Source: Pseudomonas sp. R37(2017)
Lineage (GTDB): Bacteria; Pseudomonadota; Gammaproteobacteria; Pseudomonadales; Pseudomonadaceae
Reading direction: 5' to 3'
NCBI RefSeq assembly: GCF_002113375.1
Contig: NZ_NEHO01000017.1
Span: forward strand, 1-64,000
Length of the DNA stretch: 64,000 bases
Under the pieces are notes generated by a model that had not been told where the DNA came from, ran no database searches, and saw nothing but the letters and a program-made list of their open reading frames with translations. This document shows, piece by piece, positions 53,956 to 63,273 of this stretch. How positions within the stretch are numbered: position 1 is the first letter of the stretch; every line of letters begins with the position of its first letter. A program made the translations under genes and the position numbers.

Positions 53956-54039
53956 GCCTCTGCAAACACATCCTGCGGGTTAACGTTGTATCGAACGGCC
54001 AGCATTGGCTAAGGTTTGCGCATTGCCAGGGAGAGCTGT

Positions 54040-55254
54040 ATGACAACCGTCATTTTACCCGCCGTTCCAAGAGTCCTGATTGCCGAGGCCGACCCCTGGT
54101 CCCGGGATCTGCTCAAGGAAGTGTTGTTGAACGTACGCTGCGATGCGCGGCTGGATTTGTGCGCCGATGGCCAGCAAGCGTTGGAGCTGTTGGCCGCCAA
54201 CCCCTATGACCTGGTGATCGCCGATTGGGAGCTGCCCGGCGTCGATGGCCTGAATGTCCTGCGCAGTATCCGCCAGCGCAAGCGCAATCCACCCCTGTCG
54301 TTCATTCTGATGAGCAGTCGCAACGACAGTGCCAGCGTGCGTGAGGCCTTGCCGCTCGCGCCGGCCGCGTACCTGACCAAGCCCCTGAACATGGAAAACC
54401 TGACCCATCGGTTGCAGGGATTGCTGCTGAACGCTGGCGAAGAAGTCTCGTGCGAAGTGCCGTCGCTGGCGCCGGGCATGACGTTGCCAGTGTATCTGGA
54501 GCGTCGGCGAGAGTTGGCCGACGGCGCGCCGCTGATGACCGATGTGCAGGTGGCGGTCAAACGCAGCCTCAATCCCAACGGGCTCGACCTGACGGTGCTG
54601 GAAGAGGAAATCCGCACCGATCCGCAGGTCACGGCTGTGCTGATCGCCGCCGCCAACAGCGCGGCCCAGCACCGTGGCGTCGCGGTGCAGACCCTGTCCC
54701 AGGCATTGCATTGCCTGGGCACCGGGCAGAGCATGAACCTGATTCTCGGGCTGGCGCTCAAGCGCAGCGCCCGGCTCAGCGATCCGCAATTGGCCGACTA
54801 TGCCGAGCGTTATTGGGACCTGTCACTGCACACCGCCGAATACGCCCGAACCCTGGCGCGCCTGCTCGATCTGGATCAGGAGCGCTGCTATTGCGCCGGC
54901 ATGTTGCATCGTCTCGGCGATCTGGCGTTGCTGCGCTGTTTGCAGGAGTGGAAACAGGCTGGCGGCGAACTCGACGAGCTGGAGGAGGTGGGTGAAGCGC
55001 TGGTCGAATATGGCGCGGCCTATGGTTCTGCCCTGCGCACGCGCTGGCGTCTGCCGCTGGAGTTGCGAGAGCTGATTGCGGCGGCCTACCAGCTCGGTGG
55101 CGGGGTTTATTCCCGCGAAGCGTTGGTGATGAACATGGCGGCACAGATGGCGCGTCTGAGCGAGCATGAGGGCATCGAGGCGCTGGCAAAGAGCCGGACG
55201 GCACGGTTGCTCAAGATTGGCTTGCCGGAGCTGATGCGTTTGCGCAGGAAGTAA
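54040..55254 (+). CDS. Response regulator with HDOD output domain
   Basis: A 404-residue signalling protein. Residues 1-130 are a receiver domain: phospho-acceptor aspartate in DLVIADWELPGVDGL, then ILMSSRN and the lysine in YLTKPL. Residues about 160-400 are an HDOD domain (LTVLEEEIRTDPQVTAVLIA, LHCLGTGQSMNLILGLAL), used in cyclic-di-GMP and stress signalling; it lacks the HD catalytic pair. The ATG at 54040 has GGGAGAG upstream. No histidine kinase is adjacent. A REP pair follows. Confidence 0.85.
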   Translation: MTTVILPAVPRVLIAEADPWSRDLLKEVLLNVRCDARLDLCADGQQALELLAANPYDLVIADWELPGVDGLNVLRSIRQRKRNPPLSFILMSSRNDSASVREALPLAPAAYLTKPLNMENLTHRLQGLLLNAGEEVSCEVPSLAPGMTLPVYLERRRELADGAPLMTDVQVAVKRSLNPNGLDLTVLEEEIRTDPQVTAVLIAAANSAAQHRGVAVQTLSQALHCLGTGQSMNLILGLALKRSARLSDPQLADYAERYWDLSLHTAEYARTLARLLDLDQERCYCAGMLHRLGDLALLRCLQEWKQAGGELDELEEVGEALVEYGAAYGSALRTRWRLPLELRELIAAAYQLGGGVYSREALVMNMAAQMARLSEHEGIEALAKSRTARLLKIGLPELMRLRRK

Positions 55255-55269
55255 GTACAACACAAATCC

Positions 55270-55374
55270 CTGTGGGAGTGGGCTTGCTCCGGGCGGCGAT
55301 CCGACGAAAGCGGAGTGTCAGTCGACATAGAAGGTGACTGACACGGCCCCTTCGCGAGCAAGCCCGCTCCCACA
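55270..55374. repeat. REP palindrome pair (inverted)
   Basis: REP elements at 55270-55306 (with CTCCGGGCGGCGATCCGACG) and 55350-55374, between the convergent HDOD and diguanylate cyclase genes. Confidence 0.83.
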
Positions 55375-55393
55375 TGGGTTCTGTGGTGGCTGG

Positions 55394-56383
55394 TCAGGCC
55401 GTGACAATCCGGTTCTTGCCGTCGCGCTTGGCCTGATACATCGCCGCATCCGCCCGGGAAAACAGGAGTTCCACGTTTTCGTCCGCGGCGCTCAGGCTGG
55501 TCAGGCCCTGGCTGATGGTGATGCCAAACGCCTGGCCTTCCTGCATGAACCTCAATCGCTGAATCTGCCGTTGCAAGCGTTCAGCCACTTGCAGGGCCAT
55601 CTGCGGCGTGCAGCCGGGAAATACCGCTGCGAACTCCTCACCGCCAATGCGTCCGAACAGGTCGCCGCGACGCAACGCCGCGCGGCCGCTTTCGGCAATG
55701 CGTTGCAACACGTTGTCGCCTGCCTGGTGGCCGTAGGTATCGTTGATCGTCTTGAAGTCATCGATGTCCAGCATCAGAAACGACAGCGGCTCGCCCTGTT
55801 GTCGGGCGTGTGTGAAGGCGCGGCGGGCGCACTCGAAGAAGTGATGGCGATTGCTGCTCTGGGTCAGGGCGTCGGTGGTGGCCAGGCGATGCAGCTCGGT
55901 TTCCATCTGCTTCTTGTCGGTGATGTCTTCGGCGAGACCGACGATGATCACGGGTTGGCCGGGCTCGGCCTGAAGGTTGATAAAGCATTTGTCGCTGAGC
56001 CAGCGCACCCGGCCGTCGGCGGTAATGATTCGATACTCGCGGTCTTCGACAGCGCCTTTGTCCAGCACTTCGGCCAGGCTGCGTTTGGCATAGTCCAGGT
56101 CGTCAGGGTGAATACTGTCGCGCCATTGATTGCAGTCGGCCAGCAGCCGATCGGCCGAACGACCAAAGATCCGTTCATAGGCGGGGCTGACGTACAGCAC
56201 TCGGCGGGTTTCCCAATTGAATGCCCACAGTACCGCGTTGACGCTTGTCAGCAGGGTGCTGAGCAACTGCTCGCGTTCGGTCAGGCGTGCGACTTCGCCT
56301 TGGGCGTGCATCAGCGCTATCAGGGTCTGCGCAGCCTCGGGCGAATGTGGCGGCGATGAGTCTTGCAGGTTTTTTGGGGCCAT
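55394..56383 (-). CDS. PAS-GGDEF diguanylate cyclase
   Basis: A 329-residue protein. A short helical lead (residues 1-40), a PAS domain (about 42-160; VLWAFNWETRRVLYVSPAYE, EYRIITADGRVRWLSDKCFI) and a GGDEF domain (about 165-329). The active site is GGEEF and an RxxD inhibitory site (RRGD) lies five residues before it, so an active, product-inhibited cyclase making cyclic-di-GMP is likely. The ATG at 56383 was chosen; the frame upstream passes through non-coding sequence and a REP. Confidence 0.87.
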   Translation of the reverse strand: MAPKNLQDSSPPHSPEAAQTLIALMHAQGEVARLTEREQLLSTLLTSVNAVLWAFNWETRRVLYVSPAYERIFGRSADRLLADCNQWRDSIHPDDLDYAKRSLAEVLDKGAVEDREYRIITADGRVRWLSDKCFINLQAEPGQPVIIVGLAEDITDKKQMETELHRLATTDALTQSSNRHHFFECARRAFTHARQQGEPLSFLMLDIDDFKTINDTYGHQAGDNVLQRIAESGRAALRRGDLFGRIGGEEFAAVFPGCTPQMALQVAERLQRQIQRLRFMQEGQAFGITISQGLTSLSAADENVELLFSRADAAMYQAKRDGKNRIVTA

Positions 56384-56560
56384 CGACACAAATCTCAAAG
56401 GACATGCCGCGTGCTCGACAGCGGCCAACACCAAGCCCGCCGGGGGCGAAGTGTCTTTGAGATAGGGCTTTTGGGATGAAGTTCCCGCCTTTGGCGGCGA
56501 GGGCGCTGGCTCCCGCCGGGCGGTACTGGTGACGTGATTTTCAGTCAGGCGATAAACCGA

Positions 56561-56593
56561 TGTGGGAGCGAGCAGGCTCGTTCCCACATTTTT
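56561..56593. repeat. Single REP-type hairpin
   Basis: TGTGGGAGCGAG and CTCGTTCCCACA form a near-perfect 12-base stem around CAGG, followed by five T. It lies between the desaturase stop and the cyclase gene; the T run is on the plus strand. Confidence 0.75.
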
Positions 56594-56599
56594 ATCGGC

Positions 56600-57784
56600 T
56601 CAGACGGCGGCAGGGCGCAGCGAGTAGGTTTTCAACTGATCGGCGAAGTCGCGCAGGGATTGAATCCCGCTGGCTTCGGCTTCGTGTACCCAGTCCTTGA
56701 TGGCCGCCAGCATGTCATGACCATTTGAGCTGGTCTTGACCCAGATCTGCTGCAGGGCCAGGCGTTTCTCGTAAATTACCTTCAGTGCCTGGCTGTGCTC
56801 GAGCATGTTCTGGATGCGCATGTGGTGTTTGTCATCCAGCAGGCTGGTCTCCCGCGAAAGCAGGCGTTTGGCCCGGTGGAACTGGTGACGCACCGAGTGA
56901 TCGACCTTTTCCAGCTCTTGCTTGACCAGCGGGCCGATGACCAGCTTGCGGTACTGGGCCATGATCTGGAAACGGTTGTTGAGGATCGCCATGGCGGTGT
57001 CCATGTCCAGGTTGCCCTTGCCTTCGACGCGGTGGGCAATCGGCGCAACCCGCTGAACCTTGGCCAGGCGCAGGAGGCTGAAGACTTGAATCCACGCCCA
57101 GCCCAGGTCGAATTCCCACTTCTTCACCGACAGTTTTGCCGAGTTAGGGTAGGTGTGATGGTTGTTATGCAGTTCTTCGCCGCCAATCAGGATGCCCCAC
57201 GGCACCAGGTTGGTCGCCGCATCGCGGCATTCGAAATTGCGGTAGCCGATGGCATGGCCCAGGCCATTGACCACGCCGGCGGCCCAGACCGGGATCCACA
57301 TCATCTGGATAGCCCAGATGGTGATGCCGATGGTGCCGAACAGCAGCAGGTCGATGACGCCCATGATCGCCACGCCCAGCAGCGGGTAAGGTGTGTAGAG
57401 ATGGCGTTCGATCCAGTCTTCGGGGCAGTTCTTGCCGTAGATGCGCAGCGTCTCGGGGTTTTCCGCTTCGGCGCGGTACAGTTCGGCGCCTTTGCGCAGC
57501 ACCGTGGACAAACCCTTGATGACCGGGCTGTGCGGGTCATCGACGGTTTCGCATTTGGCGTGATGCTTGCGGTGGATGGCGGTCCACTCGCGGGTGTTCT
57601 GCGCCGTGGTCAGCCACAGCCAGAAACGGAAGAAATGCTTGAGGCCCCCGTTCAGCTCCAGAGAGCGATGGGCCGAATAACGATGCAGATAGACCGTGAC
57701 AGCGATGATCGTCACGTGGGTCATCAGCAGGGTGACTGCCACCAGTGACCAGGGCGACAAGCCAAGAAAACCTTCGTACCACAT
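56600..57784 (-). CDS. desA: Membrane fatty acid delta-9 desaturase
   Basis: A 394-residue desaturase that inserts a double bond into phospholipid-bound acyl chains. The three histidine boxes are HRYSAH, HRKHH and HNNHH; hydrophobic segments flank them. It matches DesA (PA0286) of P. aeruginosa in size and context, with the GGDEF-EAL gene divergent next to it as PA0285 is. The C-terminal 120 residues are a helical extension (RAKRLLSRETSLLDDKHHMR). Confidence 0.88.
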   Translation of the reverse strand: MWYEGFLGLSPWSLVAVTLLMTHVTIIAVTVYLHRYSAHRSLELNGGLKHFFRFWLWLTTAQNTREWTAIHRKHHAKCETVDDPHSPVIKGLSTVLRKGAELYRAEAENPETLRIYGKNCPEDWIERHLYTPYPLLGVAIMGVIDLLLFGTIGITIWAIQMMWIPVWAAGVVNGLGHAIGYRNFECRDAATNLVPWGILIGGEELHNNHHTYPNSAKLSVKKWEFDLGWAWIQVFSLLRLAKVQRVAPIAHRVEGKGNLDMDTAMAILNNRFQIMAQYRKLVIGPLVKQELEKVDHSVRHQFHRAKRLLSRETSLLDDKHHMRIQNMLEHSQALKVIYEKRLALQQIWVKTSSNGHDMLAAIKDWVHEAEASGIQSLRDFADQLKTYSLRPAAV

Positions 57785-57918
57785 AGGCTATAGGGCCCTC
57801 GATAAAGGAAAAACAGCCGATGCATTATCACTAAGCCCACACAGAAAACCAGTCGCCCTTTCAGATAAGAGTGGCTGGAGGTGCCTTTAAACTATAATTC
57901 CTGTTTTTTTGTAAGGAC
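57785..57918. promoter_or_regulatory. Divergent promoter region desA / GGDEF-EAL gene
   Basis: A 134-base gap. A perfect -10 like TATAAT is at 57893-57898, 20 bases before the GGDEF-EAL start, without a good -35 (the upstream GTGGCT-type sequence is weak). Confidence 0.4.
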
Positions 57919-59850
57919 ATGGATCGCCGGATGTCTGCCACCTATCGCGATGCCTTGCGTGCAGCGCTGCTCTATCTGTTGCTTTCTTTGGTTTGGCTGC
58001 AGATCAGTGGTTATTTATTGAACAGTTTCTTCGATAGCTCTGTCGAGCGACTGCGCTGGCAACTGATCAACGGTTATGTTTGGGTTCTGTTTAGCGCCGG
58101 GTTGATTTTCATTGCCCGGGCGCGGTTGCTGCGATGCCTGGGCATCGGCGTCACATTGCGCGAGCACAATGCCAACCGCGAGCGTCTGCGCCAGGCAGCG
58201 GCAGTGTTCGACTGCACTCGAGAAGGCGTTCTGGTCACCAATCGGGAAGGCGTGATCGTTCATGTGAACCGGGCCTTCATGGAGATCACCGGTTATGGCT
58301 GTGAGGATGTGCTGGGGCAGCGGCCCAATCTGTTCAAGTCCGGGCGACATTCCGCCGAGTTTTATCAGGCGATGTTTGCCGCGCTCGCCAGTGTTGGAGA
58401 GTGGAGTGGGGAGATCTGGAACCGGCGCAAAAGCGGCGAGATTTACCCGCAATGGCAAACGATTCGCCTGACCCGCGACGAATACGGCCAGCCGAGCCAG
58501 TATGTGGCCGTGTTTTCCGATATCAGTGCAATCAAGAACTCTGAACTCGAGTTGATGCACCTGGCGCACCACGATCCGCTGACCGACCTGCCGAACCGCC
58601 TGCTGTTCAACGATCGCGCCGAACAGGCCCTGGCCTCGGCACAGGTCCACAAGCGTGGTTGCGCGCTGCTGATGATCGATCTCGATCACTTCAAGATGAT
58701 CAACGACAGCCTCGGCCACACCATCGGCGATCAGTTGCTCAAGGCCGTGGCCGGGCGTCTGGCGGCCATGTTCGGACCGGGCATCACCCTGGCGCGACTG
58801 GGTGGGGATGAGTTCGCCGTACTCGCTGAAAGCTGTCCGCAACTGGTTCAGGCCGCTGCGTTGGCTCAACGGATTATCGATGGCCTTAAAGAACCGTTCC
58901 TCATTGATGGGCACCAGCTGTTCATCAACACCAGCATCGGTATCAGCTTGTTCCCCAGCGATGCCCTGAGCGTCGAGCAACTGCTGCGTAACGCCGACTC
59001 GGCGCTGTTCAAGGCCAAGAGCACGGGGCGCAATGATTATGCCTTGTACACCGAAGAGCTGACGGCCCACGCCCAGCAACGGGTCGAGATGGCCACCGAA
59101 TTGCGCCGCGCCCTGGACCAGCAGGAGCTGCGGGTTTACTACCAGCCGGTTCACGACCTCAAGAGCAGTCGCCTGATCGGTGTCGAGGCGCTGGTGCGCT
59201 GGCAGCATCCACAGCGGGGCCTGGTGTCACCGGCGGAGTTCATTCCGGTCGCCGAACGAACTGGCCTGATCGCCGAAATCGATGCCTGGGTCATGGCGCA
59301 GGCGTGTCGGCAGATGTGCCGCTGGCAGCAGGACGGAGTGGTGCTGTCGTTCGTCGCGGTCAACGTTTCTTCGCGCCTGTTCGCCCGTCGTGAGCTGTAT
59401 CAGCAGGTGGCGCAGGTGCTGCGCGAAACCGGGCTGGAGCCGGCTTGTCTGGAGCTGGAAGTCACCGAAAGCGCGGTGATGGAGGACCCGGAAGTCGCGC
59501 TGGAGCAGATGCATCGTCTACGCGAGTTGGGGGTGCGCCTGGCCATCGACGACTTTGGTACGGGTTACTCATCGCTGCTGCGGCTCAAGCGTCTGCCGGT
59601 GCAGAAGTTGAAGATCGACCAGGGTTTCGTCGCCGGATTGCCGTGGGATGAGGATGATACGGCGATCTCGCGGGTGATCATTGCGCTGGCCCAAAGCATG
59701 GGCATGCAGGTCCATGCCGAGGGGATCGAACAGGCTGAGCAGGCGGCTTTCCTCCTCGGGCAGGGGTGTGATCTGGGGCAGGGCTATTGGTTCGGGCGAC
59801 CGGTGCCGGCGGCGCAGCTGGATTGGGCGCATGCCCCGGTGATCGTGTAG
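57919..59850 (+). CDS. Membrane PAS-GGDEF-EAL cyclic-di-GMP enzyme (PA0285/PipA-like)
   Basis: A 643-residue protein. Two N-terminal transmembrane helices (ALLYLLLSLVWLQISGYLL and GYVWVLFSAGLIFIARARLL), a PAS domain (about 95-215), GGDEF (about 215-385, LGGDEF intact, RxxD absent) and EAL (about 390-640) with EALVRW, DDFGTGYSSL, QKLKIDQGFV and HAEGIE complete. A phosphodiesterase is the most likely activity. By context (next to desA and oscA-sbp) it corresponds to PA0285, named pipA. Start ATG 57919, or 57931. Its stop codon lies within the first bases of a REP element. Confidence 0.87.
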   Translation: MDRRMSATYRDALRAALLYLLLSLVWLQISGYLLNSFFDSSVERLRWQLINGYVWVLFSAGLIFIARARLLRCLGIGVTLREHNANRERLRQAAAVFDCTREGVLVTNREGVIVHVNRAFMEITGYGCEDVLGQRPNLFKSGRHSAEFYQAMFAALASVGEWSGEIWNRRKSGEIYPQWQTIRLTRDEYGQPSQYVAVFSDISAIKNSELELMHLAHHDPLTDLPNRLLFNDRAEQALASAQVHKRGCALLMIDLDHFKMINDSLGHTIGDQLLKAVAGRLAAMFGPGITLARLGGDEFAVLAESCPQLVQAAALAQRIIDGLKEPFLIDGHQLFINTSIGISLFPSDALSVEQLLRNADSALFKAKSTGRNDYALYTEELTAHAQQRVEMATELRRALDQQELRVYYQPVHDLKSSRLIGVEALVRWQHPQRGLVSPAEFIPVAERTGLIAEIDAWVMAQACRQMCRWQQDGVVLSFVAVNVSSRLFARRELYQQVAQVLRETGLEPACLELEVTESAVMEDPEVALEQMHRLRELGVRLAIDDFGTGYSSLLRLKRLPVQKLKIDQGFVAGLPWDEDDTAISRVIIALAQSMGMQVHAEGIEQAEQAAFLLGQGCDLGQGYWFGRPVPAAQLDWAHAPVIV

Positions 59851-59960
59851 GAGCGAGCATGCTCCGGGCGGCGTTCCGACGATGGAGGCGCAGGCACCGC
59901 GGGGTGTCAGGTAGCCAGTGTCATCGTTGACCTCCATCGCGAGCATGCTCGCTCCTACAG
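59846..59960. repeat. REP palindrome pair (inverted), overlapping a stop codon
   Basis: REP elements at 59846-59884 and 59932-59960. The first supplies the TAG stop (59848-59850) of the GGDEF-EAL gene as part of its TGTAGGAGCGAG core. Confidence 0.87.
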
Positions 59961-60030
59961 GGGGTTTGCGTGCGACTGAAAGGTGCAATCCCTCGCAAAC
60001 CCTTGTCCCGCCAAATAATCTCTTCTGGTT

Positions 60031-60070
60031 ATATAAACATTCTTAAATAGTCTTTTTAAGAATATAAACA
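60031..60070. promoter_or_regulatory. Palindrome and direct repeat in the oscA-sbp promoter
   Basis: ATTCTTAAA (60039-60047) is inverted as TTTAAGAAT (60055-60063); ATATAAACA occurs directly repeated at 60031-60039 and 60062-60070. The position, 76 bases before oscA, and AT-rich character fit a CysB-controlled sulfur-starvation promoter; CysB binding is inferred. Confidence 0.5.
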
Positions 60071-60145
60071 CGCCTCTAGTATTGCTCCCAAGCCGCAAGC
60101 AGTGCCGACACTGCGAGGCAATCTCTCAGTTGAAGGAGCAGCAAT

Positions 60146-60328
60146 ATGAGCGCATCCCTGCGTAGCGTCGACGGTCAAGACGAAGCCACCATCCTGCGGG
60201 AAATCCAGAGTGCCCTGCGCGACCTGCGCTTTGGTGCCGTGGAAATCACCGTGCACAACGCCCAAGTGGTGCAGATCGAGCGCAAGGAAAAATTCCGTTT
60301 GCAGCAGCCGGGCAACAAGCCGGGCTGA
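60146..60328 (+). CDS. oscA: OscA small sulfur-starvation protein (DUF2292)
   Basis: A 60-residue protein with AAGGAG upstream. The core REIQSALRDLRFGAVEITVH, then QVVQIERKEKFRL, is the DUF2292 family. oscA was described upstream of sbp in Pseudomonas corrugata as needed in sulfur starvation and chromate resistance; PA0284 is the equivalent. It is 74 bases before sbp, as expected. Molecular function not known. Confidence 0.85.
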   Translation: MSASLRSVDGQDEATILREIQSALRDLRFGAVEITVHNAQVVQIERKEKFRLQQPGNKPG

Positions 60329-60402
60329 GGCGAAACAGGCATCGCGGTTCCCGTTATCCATAAGAAAAAGCCAGCACACCAAGAATTCCAGGAGCTTTCA
60401 TC

Positions 60403-61416
60403 ATGTCGTCGATTCGCCACTTCGCCTTGGCCGCCCTGGCCACCGGCCTTTTTGCCGGTTCCGCGGTAGCCAAGGATTACGAACTGCTCAACGTGTCGTA
60501 TGACCCGACCCGCGAGCTGTACCAGGACTACAACGCCGAATTCATCAAGTTCTGGCAGAAGGAGCATGCCGGCGATTCCGTGAAGATCCAGCAATCCCAC
60601 GGTGGCTCGGGCAAGCAAGGCCGGGCGGTGATCGATGGCCTGCGTGCCGACGTTGTGACTTTGGCCCTGGCCGGTGATATCGACGAAATCGCCAAGCTCG
60701 GCAAGACCCTGCCGGCGGACTGGCAAAAGCGCCTGCCGGACGCCAGCACGCCGTACACCTCGACGATCGTGTTCCTGGTGCGCAAGGGCAACCCGAAAGG
60801 CATCAAGGACTGGGGCGACCTGATCAAGAATGACGTCTCGGTGATCACGCCGAACCCGAAAACCTCCGGTGGTGCGCGCTGGAACTTCCTCGCGGCCTGG
60901 GCCTACGGCCTCAAAGCCAATGGCGGTGACGAAGCCAAGGCCAAGCAATACGTGCAAACCCTGTTCAAGCACGTGCCGGTGCTGGATACCGGGGCTCGCG
61001 GCTCGACCATTACCTTCGTCAACAACGGTCAGGGCGACGTGTTGCTGGCCTGGGAAAACGAAGCCTTCCTGGCCCTGAAAGAAGAGGGCGGCGCCGACAA
61101 GTTCGACATCGTCGTGCCTTCGCTGTCGATCCTCGCTGAACCGCCAGTGGCGGTGGTCGACAAAAACGCCGAGAAAAAGGGCAACGAGCAGATCGCCGAA
61201 GCCTACCTCAAGCACCTGTACAGCCCGGCAGGGCAAGAGATCGCAGCGAAGAACTTCTATCGTCCGCGTGACAAGGACGTGGCCGCCAAGTACGTCCAGC
61301 AGTTCCCGAAACTGGAACTGGTGAGCATCGACAAGGACTTCGGCGGCTGGAAAACCGCGCAACCGAAGTTCTTCAATGACGGCGGGGTGTTCGACCAGAT
61401 CTACCAGGCGCAGTAA
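60403..61416 (+). CDS. sbp: Sulfate-binding periplasmic protein
   Basis: A 337-residue protein with signal peptide ending GLFAGSAVA, then KDYELLNVSYDPTRELYQDY, the hallmark start of sulfate/thiosulfate-binding proteins. QQSHGGSGKQGRAVIDGL is the sulfate-binding block. It delivers sulfate to the CysTWA importer encoded just downstream. Confidence 0.94.
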   Translation: MSSIRHFALAALATGLFAGSAVAKDYELLNVSYDPTRELYQDYNAEFIKFWQKEHAGDSVKIQQSHGGSGKQGRAVIDGLRADVVTLALAGDIDEIAKLGKTLPADWQKRLPDASTPYTSTIVFLVRKGNPKGIKDWGDLIKNDVSVITPNPKTSGGARWNFLAAWAYGLKANGGDEAKAKQYVQTLFKHVPVLDTGARGSTITFVNNGQGDVLLAWENEAFLALKEEGGADKFDIVVPSLSILAEPPVAVVDKNAEKKGNEQIAEAYLKHLYSPAGQEIAAKNFYRPRDKDVAAKYVQQFPKLELVSIDKDFGGWKTAQPKFFNDGGVFDQIYQAQ

Positions 61417-61423
61417 AAAACAC

Positions 61424-61538
61424 TGTAGGAGCGAGCATGCTCGCGAAGAACGCAAGGCTAGCGCAGTCATTCAGAATGAACGCGTTATCGCTGACGAGCT
61501 TCGTCGGAACGCCGCCCGGAGCATGCTCGCTCCTACAG
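61424..61538. repeat. REP palindrome pair inside the sbp-cysT operon
   Basis: REP elements at 61424-61447 and 61500-61538 fill the 151-base gap between sbp and cysT. Such elements can stabilise the upstream message, giving more binding protein than permease; this effect is inferred. Confidence 0.85.
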
Positions 61539-61567
61539 TTAAAACTATCCGTTAACCAAGGACTTTT

Positions 61568-62386
61568 ATGTCGCGTCGTATCTCCCCCGTCATACCCGGC
61601 TTCGGGCTGACGCTGGGCTACACCTTGGTGTACCTCAGCCTGATTGTGCTCATACCGCTGGCGGCGATGTTCGTGCATGCCGCTCAACTCACCTGGGATC
61701 AGTTCTGGGCAATCATCTCGGCGCCACGAGTATTGGCCGCGCTGAAGCTCAGCTTCGGCACGGCACTTTGTGCCGCGATCATCAACGGCGTCATCGGCAC
61801 GCTGCTGGCCTGGGTATTGGTGCGCTATACCTTCCCTGGACGAAAAGTGATCGATGCAATGATCGACTTGCCGTTCGCATTGCCCACGGCGGTGGCCGGT
61901 ATTGCGCTGACCGCGCTGTACACGCCTACCGGCCTGGTCGGTCAATTTGCAGCGGATCTGGGTTTCAAGATCGCTTACACCCCTCTGGGCATCACCCTTG
62001 CCCTCACTTTTGTGACACTTCCATTCGTAGTACGTACCGTACAGCCAGTATTGGCCGATATTCCTCGCGAAGTCGAAGAAGCGGCGGCGTGCCTGGGGGC
62101 AAAACCCTTGCAGGTGTTCCGCCATATCCTGCTGCCGGCACTGCTGCCGGCATGGCTTACCGGTTTCGCTTTGGCCTTTGCCCGTGGGGTCGGCGAGTAC
62201 GGTTCGGTGATTTTCATCGCCGGCAACATGCCGATGAAAACCGAGATCCTGCCGCTGCTGATCATGGTCAAACTCGATCAATACGATTACACCGGCGCTA
62301 CCTCCATTGGTGTACTGATGTTGGTGGTTTCCTTCGTTCTGTTGCTGCTGATCAACTTGTTGCAGCGGCGCATCGAAACCCCATAA
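61568..62386 (+). CDS. cysT: Sulfate ABC importer permease CysT
   Basis: A 272-residue permease with about six hydrophobic segments. The EAA loop is REVEEAAACLGAKPLQVFRH. Typical CysT segments include PGFGLTLGYTLVYLSLIVLI and DLPFALPTAVAGIALTALYT. Pairs with CysW to form the membrane channel for sulfate and thiosulfate. Confidence 0.94.
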   Translation: MSRRISPVIPGFGLTLGYTLVYLSLIVLIPLAAMFVHAAQLTWDQFWAIISAPRVLAALKLSFGTALCAAIINGVIGTLLAWVLVRYTFPGRKVIDAMIDLPFALPTAVAGIALTALYTPTGLVGQFAADLGFKIAYTPLGITLALTFVTLPFVVRTVQPVLADIPREVEEAAACLGAKPLQVFRHILLPALLPAWLTGFALAFARGVGEYGSVIFIAGNMPMKTEILPLLIMVKLDQYDYTGATSIGVLMLVVSFVLLLLINLLQRRIETP

Positions 62387-62399
62387 GGAGGCGGCACCC

Positions 62400-63269
62400 A
62401 TGTCCCAATCGTCTATTGCTGCCGCGTCCTCGAACGCTGCCCGTCGTGGCAGTGCGACTTCGCGGCGAATCCTGATCGGCCTTGGCTGGCTGATTTTTGC
62501 CCTGTTCCTGCTGCTGCCACTGTTCATCGTGGTGTCCCAGGGCCTGAAGCTCGGCCTCGGTGCGTTTTTCACCGCGATCTTTGAGCCGGACGCGCTGTCG
62601 GCACTGAAACTCACGGTGATCGCCGTACTGATTTCGGTGCCGCTGAACCTGGTGTTCGGTGTCAGCGCCGCCTGGTGCGTGAGCAAATACTCGTTCCGCG
62701 GCAAGAGCATGCTGGTGACGCTGATCGACCTGCCGTTCTCGGTATCGCCGGTGATCGCGGGTCTGGTGTATGTGTTGATGTTCGGCGCCCAGGGCCTGTT
62801 TGGCCCGTGGTTGCAGGATCACGACATTCAGATCGTGTTCGCCCTGCCGGGCATCGTGCTGGCGACGATTTTCGTCACCGTGCCATTCGTGGCCCGTGAA
62901 CTGATCCCACTGATGCAGGAGCAAGGCACTCAGGAGGAGGAAGCTGCACGCCTGCTCGGGGCCAACGGCTGGCAGATGTTCTGGCACGTCACCGTCCCCA
63001 ACATCAAATGGGGTCTGATCTACGGCGTGGTGCTGTGCACCGCGCGGGCCATGGGGGAATTCGGTGCGGTATCGGTGGTTTCCGGGCACATTCGCGGCGT
63101 GACCAACACCCTGCCGCTGCACGTCGAGATCCTCTACAACGAATACAACCACGTGGCCGCGTTCGCCGTGGCGAGCCTTTTGCTGATCCTGGCGCTCTTC
63201 ATCCTGCTGCTCAAGCAGTGGAGCGAAAACCGTATCAACCGCCTGCGCGCCAGCGCCGCGGAGGAATAA
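62400..63269 (+). CDS. cysW: Sulfate ABC importer permease CysW
   Basis: A 289-residue permease with AAGGAGG upstream. The EAA loop is EEEAARLLGANGWQMFWHVT; DLPFSVSPVIAGLVYVLMFG and ARAMGEFGAVSVVSGHIRG are conserved CysW segments. It follows cysT by 13 bases and precedes cysA by 4. Confidence 0.94.
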   Translation: MSQSSIAAASSNAARRGSATSRRILIGLGWLIFALFLLLPLFIVVSQGLKLGLGAFFTAIFEPDALSALKLTVIAVLISVPLNLVFGVSAAWCVSKYSFRGKSMLVTLIDLPFSVSPVIAGLVYVLMFGAQGLFGPWLQDHDIQIVFALPGIVLATIFVTVPFVARELIPLMQEQGTQEEEAARLLGANGWQMFWHVTVPNIKWGLIYGVVLCTARAMGEFGAVSVVSGHIRGVTNTLPLHVEILYNEYNHVAAFAVASLLLILALFILLLKQWSENRINRLRASAAEE

Positions 63270-63273
63270 TTCA

